From: Daphnia carinata
Taxonomy: Eukaryota > Arthropoda > Branchiopoda > Diplostraca > Daphniidae
Assembly (NCBI RefSeq): GCF_022539665.2
Contig: NC_081334.1
Coordinates: 2,914,001 to 2,978,000, forward strand
Direction: 5' to 3'
Length of the DNA: 64,000 nucleotides
Positions 49,316 to 61,511 of the stretch are shown here, one piece after another (position 1 is the first letter of the stretch; every line of letters begins with the position of its first letter). The notes under the pieces are model-generated. The model was not told the DNA's origin. It searched no databases and was given only the letters and a program-made list of their open reading frames with translations. Position numbers and translations under genes: made by a program.

Positions 49316-50864
49316 CTAGTTCACAATATTGTCCATCTGAACTCGAACGGCAGAGCTGATTGCATCACTGGTAGCTTGACGGACGTGCGGATTACGCATT
49401 ACTCCCGAAGTGAATTCACTTCTAGCTTTAGCGAAGGAAGCTCCGCTGTTACGGTATAAGCGGCTAACCTTGAAAGTCACGCAAAAGACATCAACATATT
49501 ATTCGTCCTGTACAATTGTTTCAAACAATTTCTAAAACTCTTACTCGCACAAGAAGAAGAAAATCGCCCAAAGCGACCAATGCAAAACCGCACGCGATTA
49601 TCAACGCTATAATTGCAACAGCGATATTCCCTAGTAATTGAACATGACCACATAAAACAAAATTAATAAAAAAAAAAGAAAGGAAATAAAAAAAAAGGGA
49701 AGTTATAGCGGTGCCGGATCAGATTAAACTCACCGGAATCGTTTTCTTCACCGAATGCAGCCAAAGCAACAATGAAACCGCTGTTATTATAAGGAATGAC
49801 AATAGGGTTAGTTTAGCCTATTCGGTAATTTTAATGCTAAAAATTATTATTGTTTACCAGGTTCCCAAGTTGGGAAGACCCACAGCTTGAATAACTGTAG
49901 CAACCAATTGAGCGAAGAAAAAGACGAAAAACACCATGAAGTTAAACGAGCTGTCTGATCTGAAATTGGACACAATTAAAGTACGGAACAATTGAAAGTG
50001 GGCAAAGAATAAAAATATATGGAAGGGATGGAGACGGAATTTACCGGAATGCCTTGTAAGCGGGGCGGAACCAGACAAGATACGATGCGGGCGTGAAAAG
50101 GCAGCAATAAAGAATGGACAAGCCAAACATTGTTCCTTGGCCCAATTGAATAAACAAACCTAGGCAGCCTCCTACGTTGATCACGTATAAACAAGCATGA
50201 GCTGGAAACGATAAAAAGAAAAATGTTTAATAAATATTTCTTGAATAATTAGGTGAATTTGTACCTATCCATATCCAGTATATCATGTTGACGATGGGCT
50301 GAAATTCCACGTTGATTTCGACACTAATGTCTTGATAGAAGCATGGTTCGACGCAGAACTTACTGGGCAATGGTGGCCAGTTTTTTTCTTTCTTGTTTGC
50401 TACAAAGATGAATTGAAATTCGATTAAGCATCTTTTGGGATCTAAAAGAATTTAAATACCGTTGAATAGTACGCTATTTTGCAATTCTTCTTCTCGCCTT
50501 TGCAGTTCTTGAGCTTTACGCTCGAGATCTTCTTGCCGCTTCTACAACCGAAAGAGTTAAAGACGAATTCTTCGAGCAAAGGTTTTCGTTAAAAATACCT
50601 CGAAATCAGCTATAGATTCAAATGTCTGCTTTTGGGGTTGCTGTTTCTCTTGTGTAGGTAAAACGGCAGAAGTGGAAGGAACAGGAGACCCCTGAGGTTT
50701 TTGGTCCTTGAAAACCGAAAATTCAATTGAAAAGACAAAGTTTAAAGTGAATCAACACTTACCAAAGATGCAGTTGTTTCATTGCTAGAAAAAGGATTTG
50801 CAAAAGGGTTGTAATCTGCTAAAGGATCCATTCCAAACGCATATCCTCTAGACGGATCTTGCAT
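49316..50864 (-). CDS. Scamp: Secretory carrier-associated membrane protein (SCAMP), copy A
   Basis: Nine minus-strand exons: 50864–50763, 50706–50599, 50541–50460, 50399–50265, 50201–50045, 49959–49858, 49780–49734, 49630–49545 and 49468–49316, giving 323 residues. The order is typical of SCAMPs: amino-terminal NPF repeats (N19, N23) for EH-domain binding, a charged coiled coil ([20 protein letters not shown]), the NWPPLP…PCFYQD cytosolic segment, then four membrane segments joined by the conserved [20 protein letters not shown] loop, and a hydrophilic tail with the VSRLYR…ASFAKA motif. SCAMPs sit in post-Golgi and endosomal membranes and act in vesicle recycling. It is convergent with the upstream array and divergent from the ARL14EP-like gene. 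Confidence 0.93.
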
Positions 50865-51389
50865 GGCGTAAGTCTGAACAATCACTTTCTACCCCCTATT
50901 ACAAAAGTTTTACGCACCTTGCAAGCACAGACGATTGTTATCAGTTCGTTGGTTAATGTTAACGATAAGCAGCGAGGATGTAACTTGCTTGCTTTGAACA
51001 GATTAAGCGTACATATTTAATAACACTTTAAACAAATATCGCTGAAATCTTTGTGTTAAGGATCCCAGTTTATTGTTATGGGCCAAATTGAAGTCTGCCA
51101 GAAGTGTTAGTTTTCCGACTACCAGACCGTACACGCAATAATTTTATATAAATTCGACGATGATAATCAACAATTTGCAACTGAAACTGAAATCAGATAA
51201 TATATAAATTTTATATTTTCTGTAGGTTAGAAGAGGCTTGGGTCGTTGGTATCTTTTTGGGGGGAAGAGAAAAAGCAGACGACAGTTCTACAGCTCACAG
51301 CTATTTAATTCAGTAAAAGTTCTTGCATGAAAGCACGTTTTAATTTTAGTGGTTTTCCTCGAGCCGATTCATTCTAAAGACTTGGGGAA
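50865..51389. promoter_or_regulatory. Divergent promoter region: SCAMP A / ARL14EP-like
   Basis: The two start codons face away from each other across 525 bases, so both promoters must lie here or in 5' untranslated exons. No TATA box stands out. Confidence 0.5.
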
Positions 51390-51973
<584 letters not shown>

Positions 51974-53026
51974 TCTTTTACAAATACCTGATAAGTATAA
52001 GCTATTTTGAATTAACATGTATTACATGTCTCGGAATTCCCTTTTTAAAAAATTGGTGTTCCTGCTTTATGGCATGCTGAAATACCCACTAATGGCTTAC
52101 TAACTTATGCCATCAGCAAAGTTAATGAAGCCATTTTGGGCCAGGAGTGAATGACACGTCACGTCAGACCTTCTGCATTGATGTAATTAACTGACACAAT
52201 GGCGGAAGTAAGATTGCCGAAAGATCTTGATTTGATGGTCTACAGCACGCTGTAATGGTTACTAACGGTACAAGTGTCTGGTGAGACAATGAAGTACGTC
52301 GCACTCCATCTCAGCCACACGACCGCCATTCACTGTTCAGATTTCAACAAGGAATCGGTATTTTCAAATAGTATACAGGAATTGTAAACTATTGAAATAT
52401 CTTTCATCCGCACAAGTGTCTAGCTGTTCTTTTTTCCATATTCCCTGTTTAAATGAAATATCTGTTGTGCGCCTCACTGTGCTGGAAACCCAGATGCCTA
52501 GCATACAAAACCAAAATTGAAGCAGGAGTGCATCTTTAACCGATAAACGTACCTCCGCCGTTCAGCGGTACATTTATTGAAAAGTTGGTGAACTAGTGTT
52601 CGATTGGAGGAACCCGTTTCGATAAATTACTTTGTTCTCAGCGATCGGCTCAACAGTTTGTTCAGCTTTGTGAAATTAAAACAGCTTTTGATTAAGGGAG
52701 ATCTGAAAAAACAAAAAACTTGGGTGACCGCATGCAGAACAAACGGAATTAGTGATTTTATAGCGCTCCGCTATACGACGAAGGTAAAGAGGGCGGGTAT
52801 TCAGCTAGCGTCAGGTCTTGCTTCTCTTGGTCAGGAAGCAGTGGATGTATTCCGTTCACAACGAGTTTGACTGCTGAAGCGATCGCTCGCGTTTTTCCTT
52901 TATACTCGCTACACTTCTTCAAAGAAAGTGACGATTGGCTACCAATAGTTTCCCGTTTATTAGATCCTCTACAGTTTTTATTTGTTTCCATGGAATTTTG
53001 ATTAATTTAACATCTGAACGTCAACA
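51974..53026. other. No recognised gene
   Basis: An open frame at 52604–52870 lacks an ATG and any known domain. The segment probably holds the ARL14EP-like 3' end and the promoter or leader of the Spätzle gene. Confidence 0.4.
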
Positions 53027-55874
53027 ATGTCTCAGCGGATCCAGTCATCTTCGCAGCTTTTCAGTACTTGCCAGGTAAGTCTTGCGAAAAATTCCAGTGT
53101 TCCGTGCCAATGGGGCGTTTGAAGATTGGCAAAAAAAAATTTGCATACATTCCCGAGAGGCAGCATTTTCTTAGACAAGCCTTTTGTGCGGTTGTTTACC
53201 GGAGTAACGGTATAAGAGTGCGTGAATGCATATTACCATTTATACACTGTGATAAGCTATCAACCCCGTACCCTTGTAGCCTTAGGGTTCAGGATGACCG
53301 CTGCTTTAACTCGATCGTAGCAAAAATGTTTGTATTCACTTTTTATTTCAAAGATGTCTTCTCGTTTTGTTCCTCGACTTAGTTTCTCCCATTTTACGAC
53401 GCAAGAGTATTTCACACCACACTACCGCTATGTTCCTTTTCCATCCTACTTTACCCCGTAATGTACCGTATGGTAATACAGTCCCCTAGAGCGCTATTTA
53501 CAACGAAATGTCAGTAGATGTAACCGTGGCCAAGAGCCAAAGACAACCGCACACCGGGCCACCTGTTGGAACCAGCCAGGGACGAGACGTCTCTTCCAGA
53601 GCCAAGTGGAATAACGGGATTTTTCCATACCATTTTTAGAATCGATCGCTGTTTGTTTAATCCCGGTTTTTTTCTTTTCCCTCTTTACTTTATACTTTAG
53701 ATCGTTATACTGTTGGTGCTTCTAGGCCAAGCGTGTCGAGGAGGATTGCAGCGACGTCAAGGCGAACCGTCCGAATATCCCGACGGTTATTTTCCGTTTG
53801 AGGAATCTCCGACGAGAACTCCACCTAAAGTGAGGAGACCCCCCTATGCACAGGCCGATGTTGATTGTCCAGGTATTTTTAAAGTCATCTTAACGGTTAT
53901 GAAATTTCTAAAAGATTATTCAATTTTTTCAATGGATTTTGGATCAAGGCATCGATTCACCTGCGGCTGGAGATGGAGGTGTTCAATCCCTGGACAACTT
54001 GTGTGGCGATCTCAACAAAGGCTACATCCCAAAGAGTCCTTTAGGTCGTAACGTCAATGGACATTCCTATCCTTTGTAAGTCATTAGGGTACAATGCAGT
54101 GCACTAAAATCGCCGTTATTCTTGTTGAGACGTACATTTTTTTTTTGCTCATTTGAATTCGTTATTCATCCTGGCATTCTTATTTTCTATTTCCTTCTAA
54201 TGACTTCCGCCTTGTGATGCATCAGCGAGCTCATCCGCAACAAGACGCTCGACTTCTTCAGTTCTACTTTGCCCATCCTGAAGGCTGACAAGAACCTGCC
54301 TAAATTGGCCAAATATGAAGATTTCGACGTTGTTGATAGAAACGACCAACAGTATATCGGAATTTTGTTCTATTTTCTTGTACGCTTGTTAAGTTGTTCT
54401 AACTTTCCATGTCTTTTACAGAATGTGGAAATCTAAAAGAAACAAGCGATACACTGATGAGGGGTCAGTCACACCGGAAGAAACCGAAGAGAAGAAAGAC
54501 TTGAGGCGACAGGGAAGGGGCTTGTGCGACAAAAATTATGGCATGTCAGTCAATTTGTGGGTTGGCAAAACCGTGACCGATTAACCATTAAAATATTTTT
54601 TTTTCTTCTTTATAGAATTTGTACGATTTTGAATCTTATCAATGGCCGTTTTATGTCGGCCATTAACCCACAGGAGAGGATTGAGAATCCTGATCTATTG
54701 CCATCCAATAACTATAACAACAAAAACAACAACGTATGCAACAATGTAGTTTGACAAGGTTGAACAGAGACAGTTATTGATACATTTTTTCTTTTAAACA
54801 GCAAATCGGAGAAGACCCGTTAACTCCTTGTCCTTCAGCGGCAGAATATGTCACTCCTGTTTACGCCAAGAATTATCAAGGTATTCCACTTGAGATATGT
54901 CAAAAAATTTCCGTTTCAGAAATGAACAAAGTGCCTTGACTCGGAACAAGTTTACACGAGTTGCATGAGTGTTATGTGTATGTTTAATGCAGGCGTTTGG
55001 CGTTACGTGGTTCAGATCCCCTACGAAGGCTATTTCACTCAGACCGTTGAAGTAACAAAATGCTTGTAAGTCGCTTCATTGTTATGCTGTCTTTAGAAAT
55101 TCTAACGATTGTTTTGATATTTGATTGATTTGCATACCGAAAGGAAAAAGAAATGCCATTTTATGGATGGCTCATGCCTAGCATCTCCGCGTTGGGTTAG
55201 TCTGTTGGTTGCAGAACTCTTTTACCCTCATGCTCGTTTCCCCTCTACCAAACCAGGTGAGAATCTTTATTTGTTGACAAAGATGTTACAATTATAACGG
55301 GGATATTTGGTTGTCGTTTAGGTGCTGCAAGTCATAGATCCATGAGTAAATCGGTGATTGGTAGTCTGAAAAGTCTTATTCCTCCACGTGTGCTACCAAA
55401 TCTACCGCCTTATATCCCTCGCAGTCTTCCGATCGTACAGCCTGAAACAGTCGAAGAAAGTACAGAACACGACCAAGTACCACATGAAGATGTACCAAAT
55501 GAAGAGCAAATACCAAACAAAGAAGATGTAGCAAACGAAGAGGAATTAGAACAATCATCTAGGTCTAAGAGGCAATCAGCGACGGACACGTCATCCACCA
55601 CAAAGCAGACCTATTGTGACGGTGTCGACGAGATCGGTTGCTATCAGGTTTGGGTGTTAATTCGACCGTATCTACAATATTTTTTCCTTATAAAAATATT
55701 ATGTTTTAGGTTCGGCTTTACTATGACTGGCTTCTCGTTCCTGGAAGTTGCAAATGCTGGTAAAATTTTTCTTTCACTGTTTTATCTTTGTACAAACATA
55801 ATTGATGTCTAATCCCATGATGTTTTTATTATATCAGGAAGCAAGATTTCTTCACAAAATATGGCCGTAAATAA
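53027..55874 (+). CDS. spz4: Spätzle-family cystine-knot ligand, best match spz4
   Basis: Twelve exons: 53027–53074, 53701–53872, 53949–54075, 54226–54351, 54422–54544, 54616–54733, 54802–54880, 54993–55065, 55144–55256, 55322–55647, 55710–55759 and 55838–55874, giving 463 residues. A signal peptide (IVILLVLLGQACRG) spans the first intron. A basic cleavage-type site KRNKR (163–167) precedes the cystine-knot region, which starts at Cys248 (CPSAAEYVTPVYAKNYQG), continues GVWRYVVQIPYEGYFTQTVE and SPRWVSLLVAELFYP, and ends GCYQVRLYYDWLLVPGSCKC. This wording fits Spätzle-4-type Toll ligands from memory; family membership is surer than the subtype. Exon 10 inserts about 90 polar residues, with a second furin-like site RSKR (407–410), inside the knot. 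It should be a secreted ligand for a Toll-type receptor. Confidence 0.82.
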
Positions 55875-56964
55875 GCTGATAAGTCTACGTGTGGGAAACA
55901 AATGTCACTTTAATATTTATTCGTGGAACGGTCCGTCCATGCGTTAACTTTCTTCGCCTGTTTGCGTCCGACCACAGGATTTCGTAACTATGAAAAGATG
56001 TGTTTTCACATCGTCATGCTCATTTTTTTTTCCTTTTTGAAGTTGTGGGTTTTGTTCTTTTTTTTCCCTGTGTCTTAAAAATACTAGTTGGGATGAACTA
56101 GGTAGGTGAATGGGCGGCAATGGATAAAGAATGATGTCTATGTCCTTACCACTACGAAACGTATTGGAATTTCACAGTTGTGCATGCAAAAACTTTGTAG
56201 ACGAGCTGATTAATCGTGTATCTGAAGCATGGGAGACTGTCATGTATTTCCTCAATACAGCACACATAATCCACAAGTGGGCGAGTAGTAATGCTAGTAA
56301 GTATCAGGGCGACTATTAACTCTAAAAGAGCAAATGCAGTTGTCGCCAGAAGAGGCGATTATAACACATCAACATGAAAGAAGGTAAAAGGGTGAATTTT
56401 TAACGGGCAGACTAATATTTTAAATGTTATGCAGTTATATTCAATAACAGAATTGTTTTTTCTTACGACTATCCCTTAAAATTAGCAATACTTAGATTTG
56501 CTTGTCCACTTCAGGATGGATAGAATTTCAGAACTTTAGCAACTGTTACACAAACAATTCAGTTCTAGTCTTTTCTTTTGAAATGTAAAGAAACCAACGA
56601 AGTTTCAAACCTTTTATAGTTTGCCTCAAGATGCCTTATTAAAATACGGTTTCGGTATAGTGATTTCTTTTTCTCACGTAATTAACCTGACTGTGAAATG
56701 ACGAACAAGAGGAAACAGAAAAACAACAACGTTACAGAAATTGGAAAATAAAAAAAAAACAGCAAAAGGTTTGTATCGCAATGGTTGATAGATGTATAAA
56801 TCAAGTGAACGATTAGCTTATGAATAAAGAAATTCACACTTTTGTGTTCCGAGATTCTTCGCTCCCTCGCATTAACATGTAAATGTTTAAACTAGAAAAT
56901 GATGAGAGAAATGCCCGATGATTAAAGGGTGGAATTAGCGCTTGAAGAAGAATGTGAGAAACGC
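55875..56964. other. Convergent intergenic region
   Basis: It lies between the 3' ends of the Spätzle gene and SCAMP B. Contents are AT-rich sequence and short frames only; presumably 3' untranslated sequence of both genes. Confidence 0.4.
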
Positions 56965-58793
56965 TTAGAACCGTGGACCTGTACCAGAGGTATTACTCAT
57001 CTGAGCTCGAACGGCAGAACCGACTACGTCGGCAGCGGCTCCGCGGACGTGCTCGTTGCGCATAACACCGGAAGTAAATTCCGCCTGAGCTTTAGAGAAA
57101 GAGGCTCCAGTGCTGCGGTACAAACGGCTAACCTTTAGGGAAAACGCACATCAGGTTTGTAGAAGAGATAATTAATTTGAACATTTAGGTGCTTCTTACT
57201 CTGACGAGAAGAAGGAAATCTCCCAAAGCAACAACTCCGAAGCCCAATCCAAGGATCAAAACTAGAATTCCAACAGCGAGATCTCCTAAATTTTAAAGGT
57301 GATCAAGTAAAATTATATGATCTCGTCGCTCCCAAAAGTTTATTTGATAGGCAACTCACCGCCACTTGTTCGTCCGCCGATCGTAGACAATCCAACTATG
57401 AATCCACTGTCCATCAAGAACCATAGTAATTACGCATTCATAACGTTTATATTATTGATGCTTACCATGTCCCCAAATTAGGTATGCCAATAGCCTGGAT
57501 AACGGTAGCTATCGTTTGGGCGAAAAAAATGACGAAAAACACCATGAAATTGAATGAGCTGTCAGATCTGAAAAGCAACCAAGTAAACAAAAAATCCCCG
57601 TTTAATGGCTCTATCAAGCAAAAACTAGTTTTCTAATATATGTGGACAAACCTGAACGCCTTGTAGACGGGTCGGAACCAGCAAAGATAGGAAGCTGGTG
57701 TGAATAGAATGCAGTACAGAATGGACAAGCCAAACATAGCTCCACTTCCTACTTGAATGAATAGAGCTAAGCAGCCCAATATGTTTAGAAGATACATCAA
57801 GGTATGTACTAAAAGTGGAAAAGTAAATAAATAAATGAATGTCGTGCATTAATCTTTATGTCTATCGAACATTTAACTTACACATCCAAATATAGTACAA
57901 CATCCGAACGATTTTTTGAAATTCCAATGGGATTTCCACATTAATGTCCTGATAGAAGCATGGTTGGACACAAAACTTGTCAGGCAATGGTGGCCAATTA
58001 TTACGCTGGGCTAAAATTTGATCAAAACACATCATTAGACACAAAAATACCTCTGACTAACTGAATGTGTTCTCACATACAGTTGAATGGTACATTATTT
58101 TTCAGCTCTTCTTCTCGCCTTTGCAATTCTTGTGCTTTACGCTCTAGCTCTTCTTGACGCCTCTAATACAGCCATAATAGGAATATAGTAATTTCACTTC
58201 ACTCATAGAAAAGATTTAAATACTTGAAAATCAGCAGCAGACATTGCTGCCTGTTGTTGGGGCTGTCCAGGAGATATCACAGGGGCAGCTTGGATTGTTG
58301 GTGGTGGATTAGCTCCACTTCCACGGTCCTTGAGATTTGTATTTTTAAAAACAAAATAAAAATTATAAGTAAATAATAACAAATAGATAAATGAAACAAA
58401 ACAACAAATAAAATGGATAAAAGAATAACAATAATAATAGTGAAAACACAAAAAAATTTTCAATTTTTTAAAGCATTTCTTTCTTTTTTACCATTGAAAT
58501 TTTTGTGGTTTGATTACTTCCATCAAATGGGTTGTATTCTTCAAGACCTTGTTGAGCTCTTGCAGCATTGTTCCCTGCAGCTTGCTGGACAGATGGATCC
58601 TATGTATACAAAAAACACAAACATCACTATTACAACTTCATAGAAAAGAGTGGGGAGTAAGTTGGTTCTTGTACGTGTGATTCATCAGGCTTCTAACCTA
58701 AGCTAATATAAGTGAATGAATGATTATATATTCTACCGCAAAGGGATTGAAAACTGCCGGCTCGGCAAAAGGGTTCTGATCAAATCCACTCAT
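56965..58793 (-). CDS. Scamp: Secretory carrier-associated membrane protein (SCAMP), copy B
   Basis: Ten minus-strand exons: 58793–58737, 58599–58492, 58328–58224, 58162–58081, 58010–57882, 57808–57652, 57567–57466, 57406–57360, 57285–57200 and 57132–56965, giving 346 residues. It has NPF motifs at N7, N16 and a related YNPFDG, and a glutamine- and proline-rich linker. A coiled coil ([20 protein letters not shown]), the NNWPPLP…PCFYQD segment, four membrane segments and the [20 protein letters not shown] loop follow. The last exon reads [20 protein letters not shown]. Exon boundaries match copy A from the coiled coil on, so the two are duplicates; B has one extra amino-terminal exon. Confidence 0.93.
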
Positions 58794-59175
58794 TGTTTTT
58801 CTTTAGACAATGATTCCGAATGGTGTTTAACGATTTATCTGACAAATTCGTTCCCTAAAATACTGAGATAGCTTTGCGTTTAGTCACTTTAGCCACACGG
58901 CACACGAAACGTCAACTGCAGAAACAAGTATACAGACCGAAAACTTCTATTAGTTGCTAAATAACAGGTAAGCAACGCTGACTTCACCAGGAATGTTTTT
59001 TAAAGAAACATTTTAATTATGTCCGTGTAACGTCAACATTAGTTTAACAGTTATTAAAGTTTTTTAAACTATAGAATTAGCTTATCCTTTCTTCTTTTTT
59101 TATTTACTAGGAAAATTAAAAAGTTTTGGCAATCTTGCTGAGTGGTGTGCGAAATTACTCGAAAAACCCACAAAA
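58794..59175. promoter_or_regulatory. Bidirectional promoter region: SCAMP B / eIF3j
   Basis: Only 382 bases separate the two opposed start codons. Both genes are expected to be broadly expressed, so a shared promoter is likely. No core element was identified. Confidence 0.55.
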
Positions 59176-60533
59176 ATGGCTGAGCCTGACTGGGGTATAT
59201 ATTTTTAAAAATATTTTACACCTTAAGATGTTTAGAATTGTGCATAGTTGCAATAACATCCGTTACTTTTCATAACGTGTTAAATTATATTTGCAACGAA
59301 TACAACTTATTTCGGTTTTTTTCGGAACGACAGATGCCGAGGATTTTGAACCTCAAGTACCTGCACCAGTTGCTACTGCCATTATTTCAGATAAATGGGA
59401 GGGTGAGGATGAAGATGAACCTGTAAAGGTGAGTGTAATATATATCAATGTTGTCTTATTATGGAATGTTCATTAAGTTTAAATATACTATTTTTCATTG
59501 GAAGCTCAAGCTTGCTAATCCCAGTCTTTTTCTGTCCTATTTTTTTCACTTTCACTTTTCAACTATCTACTCGGGTTTTGTGTGCCATATTAATCTACCT
59601 ATTTTAGCTATGTCTGATCATCTTTTATGATTATTTGTTTACGGTCTTTCTTCTTTACTACAGGAAAGCTGGGAAGATGAAGAAACAGAACCTAAGCCTG
59701 TTGAAACCAAAACAGCACCCACAGTAAGTCATTTATTGCCCGTTCATTTATTCACAAACATTGAAACATTTTTAATACTTAATCTAGTCTACAAAGAAAA
59801 AGTCAAGTAAAAGATTAGAAGAAAAAATAGCAGAAAAAGAAAAAAAAACCAAACAAGAAGCTGAAGCCAGAAGAATGTTACAAGAAGCGAATATGACACC
59901 AGAAGAGAGAATAGCAGAGAAGCTTCGGAGACAAAAACTAGTTGAAGAATCAGATTTTGAAATGGCAAAAGAAACCTTTGGTGAGTTGATTTCAATATTA
60001 AGTTCCATAATGATTATTGATTGCTTCTCCTATGAGGCAATTATTTTGGCTTTAGTATAAGTAAGTCTAATTGTTGATGGTGTCTATGTGTTTGAAGGTA
60101 TCACAGGTACATTACCTGCAGAAGGAAGCATAGATCAAGCAAACCCATCTTCAAAAGAAGAGTTTGTAGAATTAAAAAATAGTTTGTTGAAAAAGCTACA
60201 GTCATTTTCAAGTAAAGCACCCTACAATGACTTTATAGAAGACTTAATCAAAGATATCTGCATTGGATGTAAGTCAATACCTTTGCTACATTAGGTTTTT
60301 CTAGAGTTAACCTTTTTTTTTTCAACTGTCGCCTTTCTGCAGTGGAAGTGGATGTCCTTAAAAAGGTCAGCTTAACTTCAAAATCTCTGCATGAAGAAAA
60401 ACTTAAGATGGTAAAGGCTGCAACGAAAGGTGGAAAGAAAGGAAAAGCAAAGGTCACCTTAAAAATGGACAAAGGAGTAGTTGACAACTTCGATGATGAT
60501 TTCGGTGGTGGAGACTACGACGACTTCATGTAG
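59176..60533 (+). CDS. eIF3j: Translation initiation factor 3 subunit J
   Basis: Six exons: 59176–59194, 59334–59428, 59664–59723, 59788–59980, 60098–60268 and 60343–60533, giving 242 residues. The acidic amino end (MAEPDWDAEDFEP, DKWEGEDEDEPVKESWEDEE) is typical of eIF3j, followed by a lysine/glutamate-rich helix (RLEEKIAEKEKKTKQEAEAR) and the MTPEERIAEKLRRQKLVEES stretch. The carboxy end is also typical: KGKAKVTLKMDKG and an acidic, glycine-rich DDDFGGGDYDDFM. eIF3j binds the 40S decoding centre and links eIF3 to the ribosome. Length fits the family. Confidence 0.95.
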
Positions 60534-60581
60534 GGTCCAACTGGTTTTCTTTTGTTTTTGACGGCAAAGGTTTATTGGTGA

Positions 60582-60587
60582 AATAAA
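60582..60587 (+). terminator. eIF3j polyadenylation signal
   Basis: AATAAA lies 48 bases after the stop codon, followed by a T-rich stretch. Confidence 0.6.
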
Positions 60588-61133
60588 TGTATGATTTTGC
60601 CATATTGCCTGCGTTCATTTATAATTGTATTATTTTTTTTTTTCAGCCGTCCTTAGCTAAAACATAGGATTTGGTTCCCCTGCTAAAACTAACCACTGGA
60701 TGCCGCTGAGTTAAACTACGATATCTTACAGAAGTATTATTTGAAAAAAACAGGAGTTAAAGAAAAAGCATTTGAGCATAGCACGACGGAACTAAGCGTA
60801 AGAAACATTTGCTTTAATTTTAATCGTATTGCGTAGTTTAGGATTCAAAAGGCCTCGTGATGACTCATAGTGGGATTCGAAACACTTCGTTTTATCGGCG
60901 TGGTGTGAAAGTATCGAACTAAAATTGATTTGGTACCACAGCTACATTTTTTTAGCGGTTCTCCGTGGCAAATTCTGTAACGACTACCTACTCAATCAAA
61001 AAGTCTTTAGTTTACTTTGTCTCGCAGTGACAAAGTTTGCAAAGAGAGCGTAAAAATAGAGTTGCCGGATGATAATTAGCATGGAGGGTGGTAACATACA
61101 ATGCAGCAACGCGAATAAGTTTTCAAACCAAGT

Positions 61134-61146
61134 GTTGCTAAGCAAC
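61134..61146. promoter_or_regulatory. X-box-like RFX site, palindromic
   Basis: GTTGCTAAGCAAC is a palindrome of the X-box half-site GTTGCY, here with a one-base spacer. It sits within a larger imperfect palindrome (ACCAAGT … ACTTGGT). Confidence 0.5.
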
Positions 61147-61330
61147 TTGGTGAAACAGCATTACAAACAGCTTTGTGAAACACTACACTTTTATATGGAA
61201 AAGGGTATGTTGTGCGAGGGCAGCGTGTATTAGAACTTAGTTTACCCTGCACACTTAAAAATTCAACAAAAATGCTTTGCGCTCTGCGTTACGCGATTAG
61301 AATTAACGTTACCTGTGTACGTCATGGGTT

Positions 61331-61348
61331 GTTGCCCTAGCGTCAAAC
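61331..61348. promoter_or_regulatory. Weak X-box-like RFX half-site
   Basis: GTTGCC followed by CTAGCGTCAAAC: one strong half-site and a poor second one, 164 bases before the CCDC39 start. Confidence 0.3.
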
Positions 61349-61383
61349 ATCCCCTTGCCGAATCAATAACTGAAGCGTTTATC

Positions 61384-61397
61384 CTTGCTATAGCAAC
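61384..61397 (-). promoter_or_regulatory. Near-consensus X-box (RFX) 115 bases before CCDC39
   Basis: On the minus strand GTTGCTATAGCAAG matches the X-box consensus GTTGCYATGGCAAC at all but two positions. RFX factors drive ciliary genes through such sites, usually within a few hundred bases of the start, so the position fits CCDC39. Confidence 0.55.
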
Positions 61398-61511
61398 ATT
61401 AACACTGCAAAGGCGATCAATCTTAGTTGTTTGTTCGAACTGTTTATACCTCCCTGGTTGCAGTAGATCGTTGTTGAATTAAAAGAGAAGTCTACTAAAT
61501 ATTAAACAAGA

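Larger units (their letters stand above)
60588..61511. other. Upstream region of CCDC39
   Basis: No gene is visible. It contains three X-box-like RFX motifs, listed separately, in the last 380 bases before the CCDC39 start. Confidence 0.5.

Noticed and set aside
52604..52870. 88-codon open frame before the Spätzle gene
   Set aside because: It begins at TTG, contains no ATG and matches nothing recognisable. It probably lies in untranslated or intergenic DNA.
53068..53382. 104-codon open frame
   Set aside because: It lies in the first intron of the Spätzle gene, begins at TTG and has no domain.
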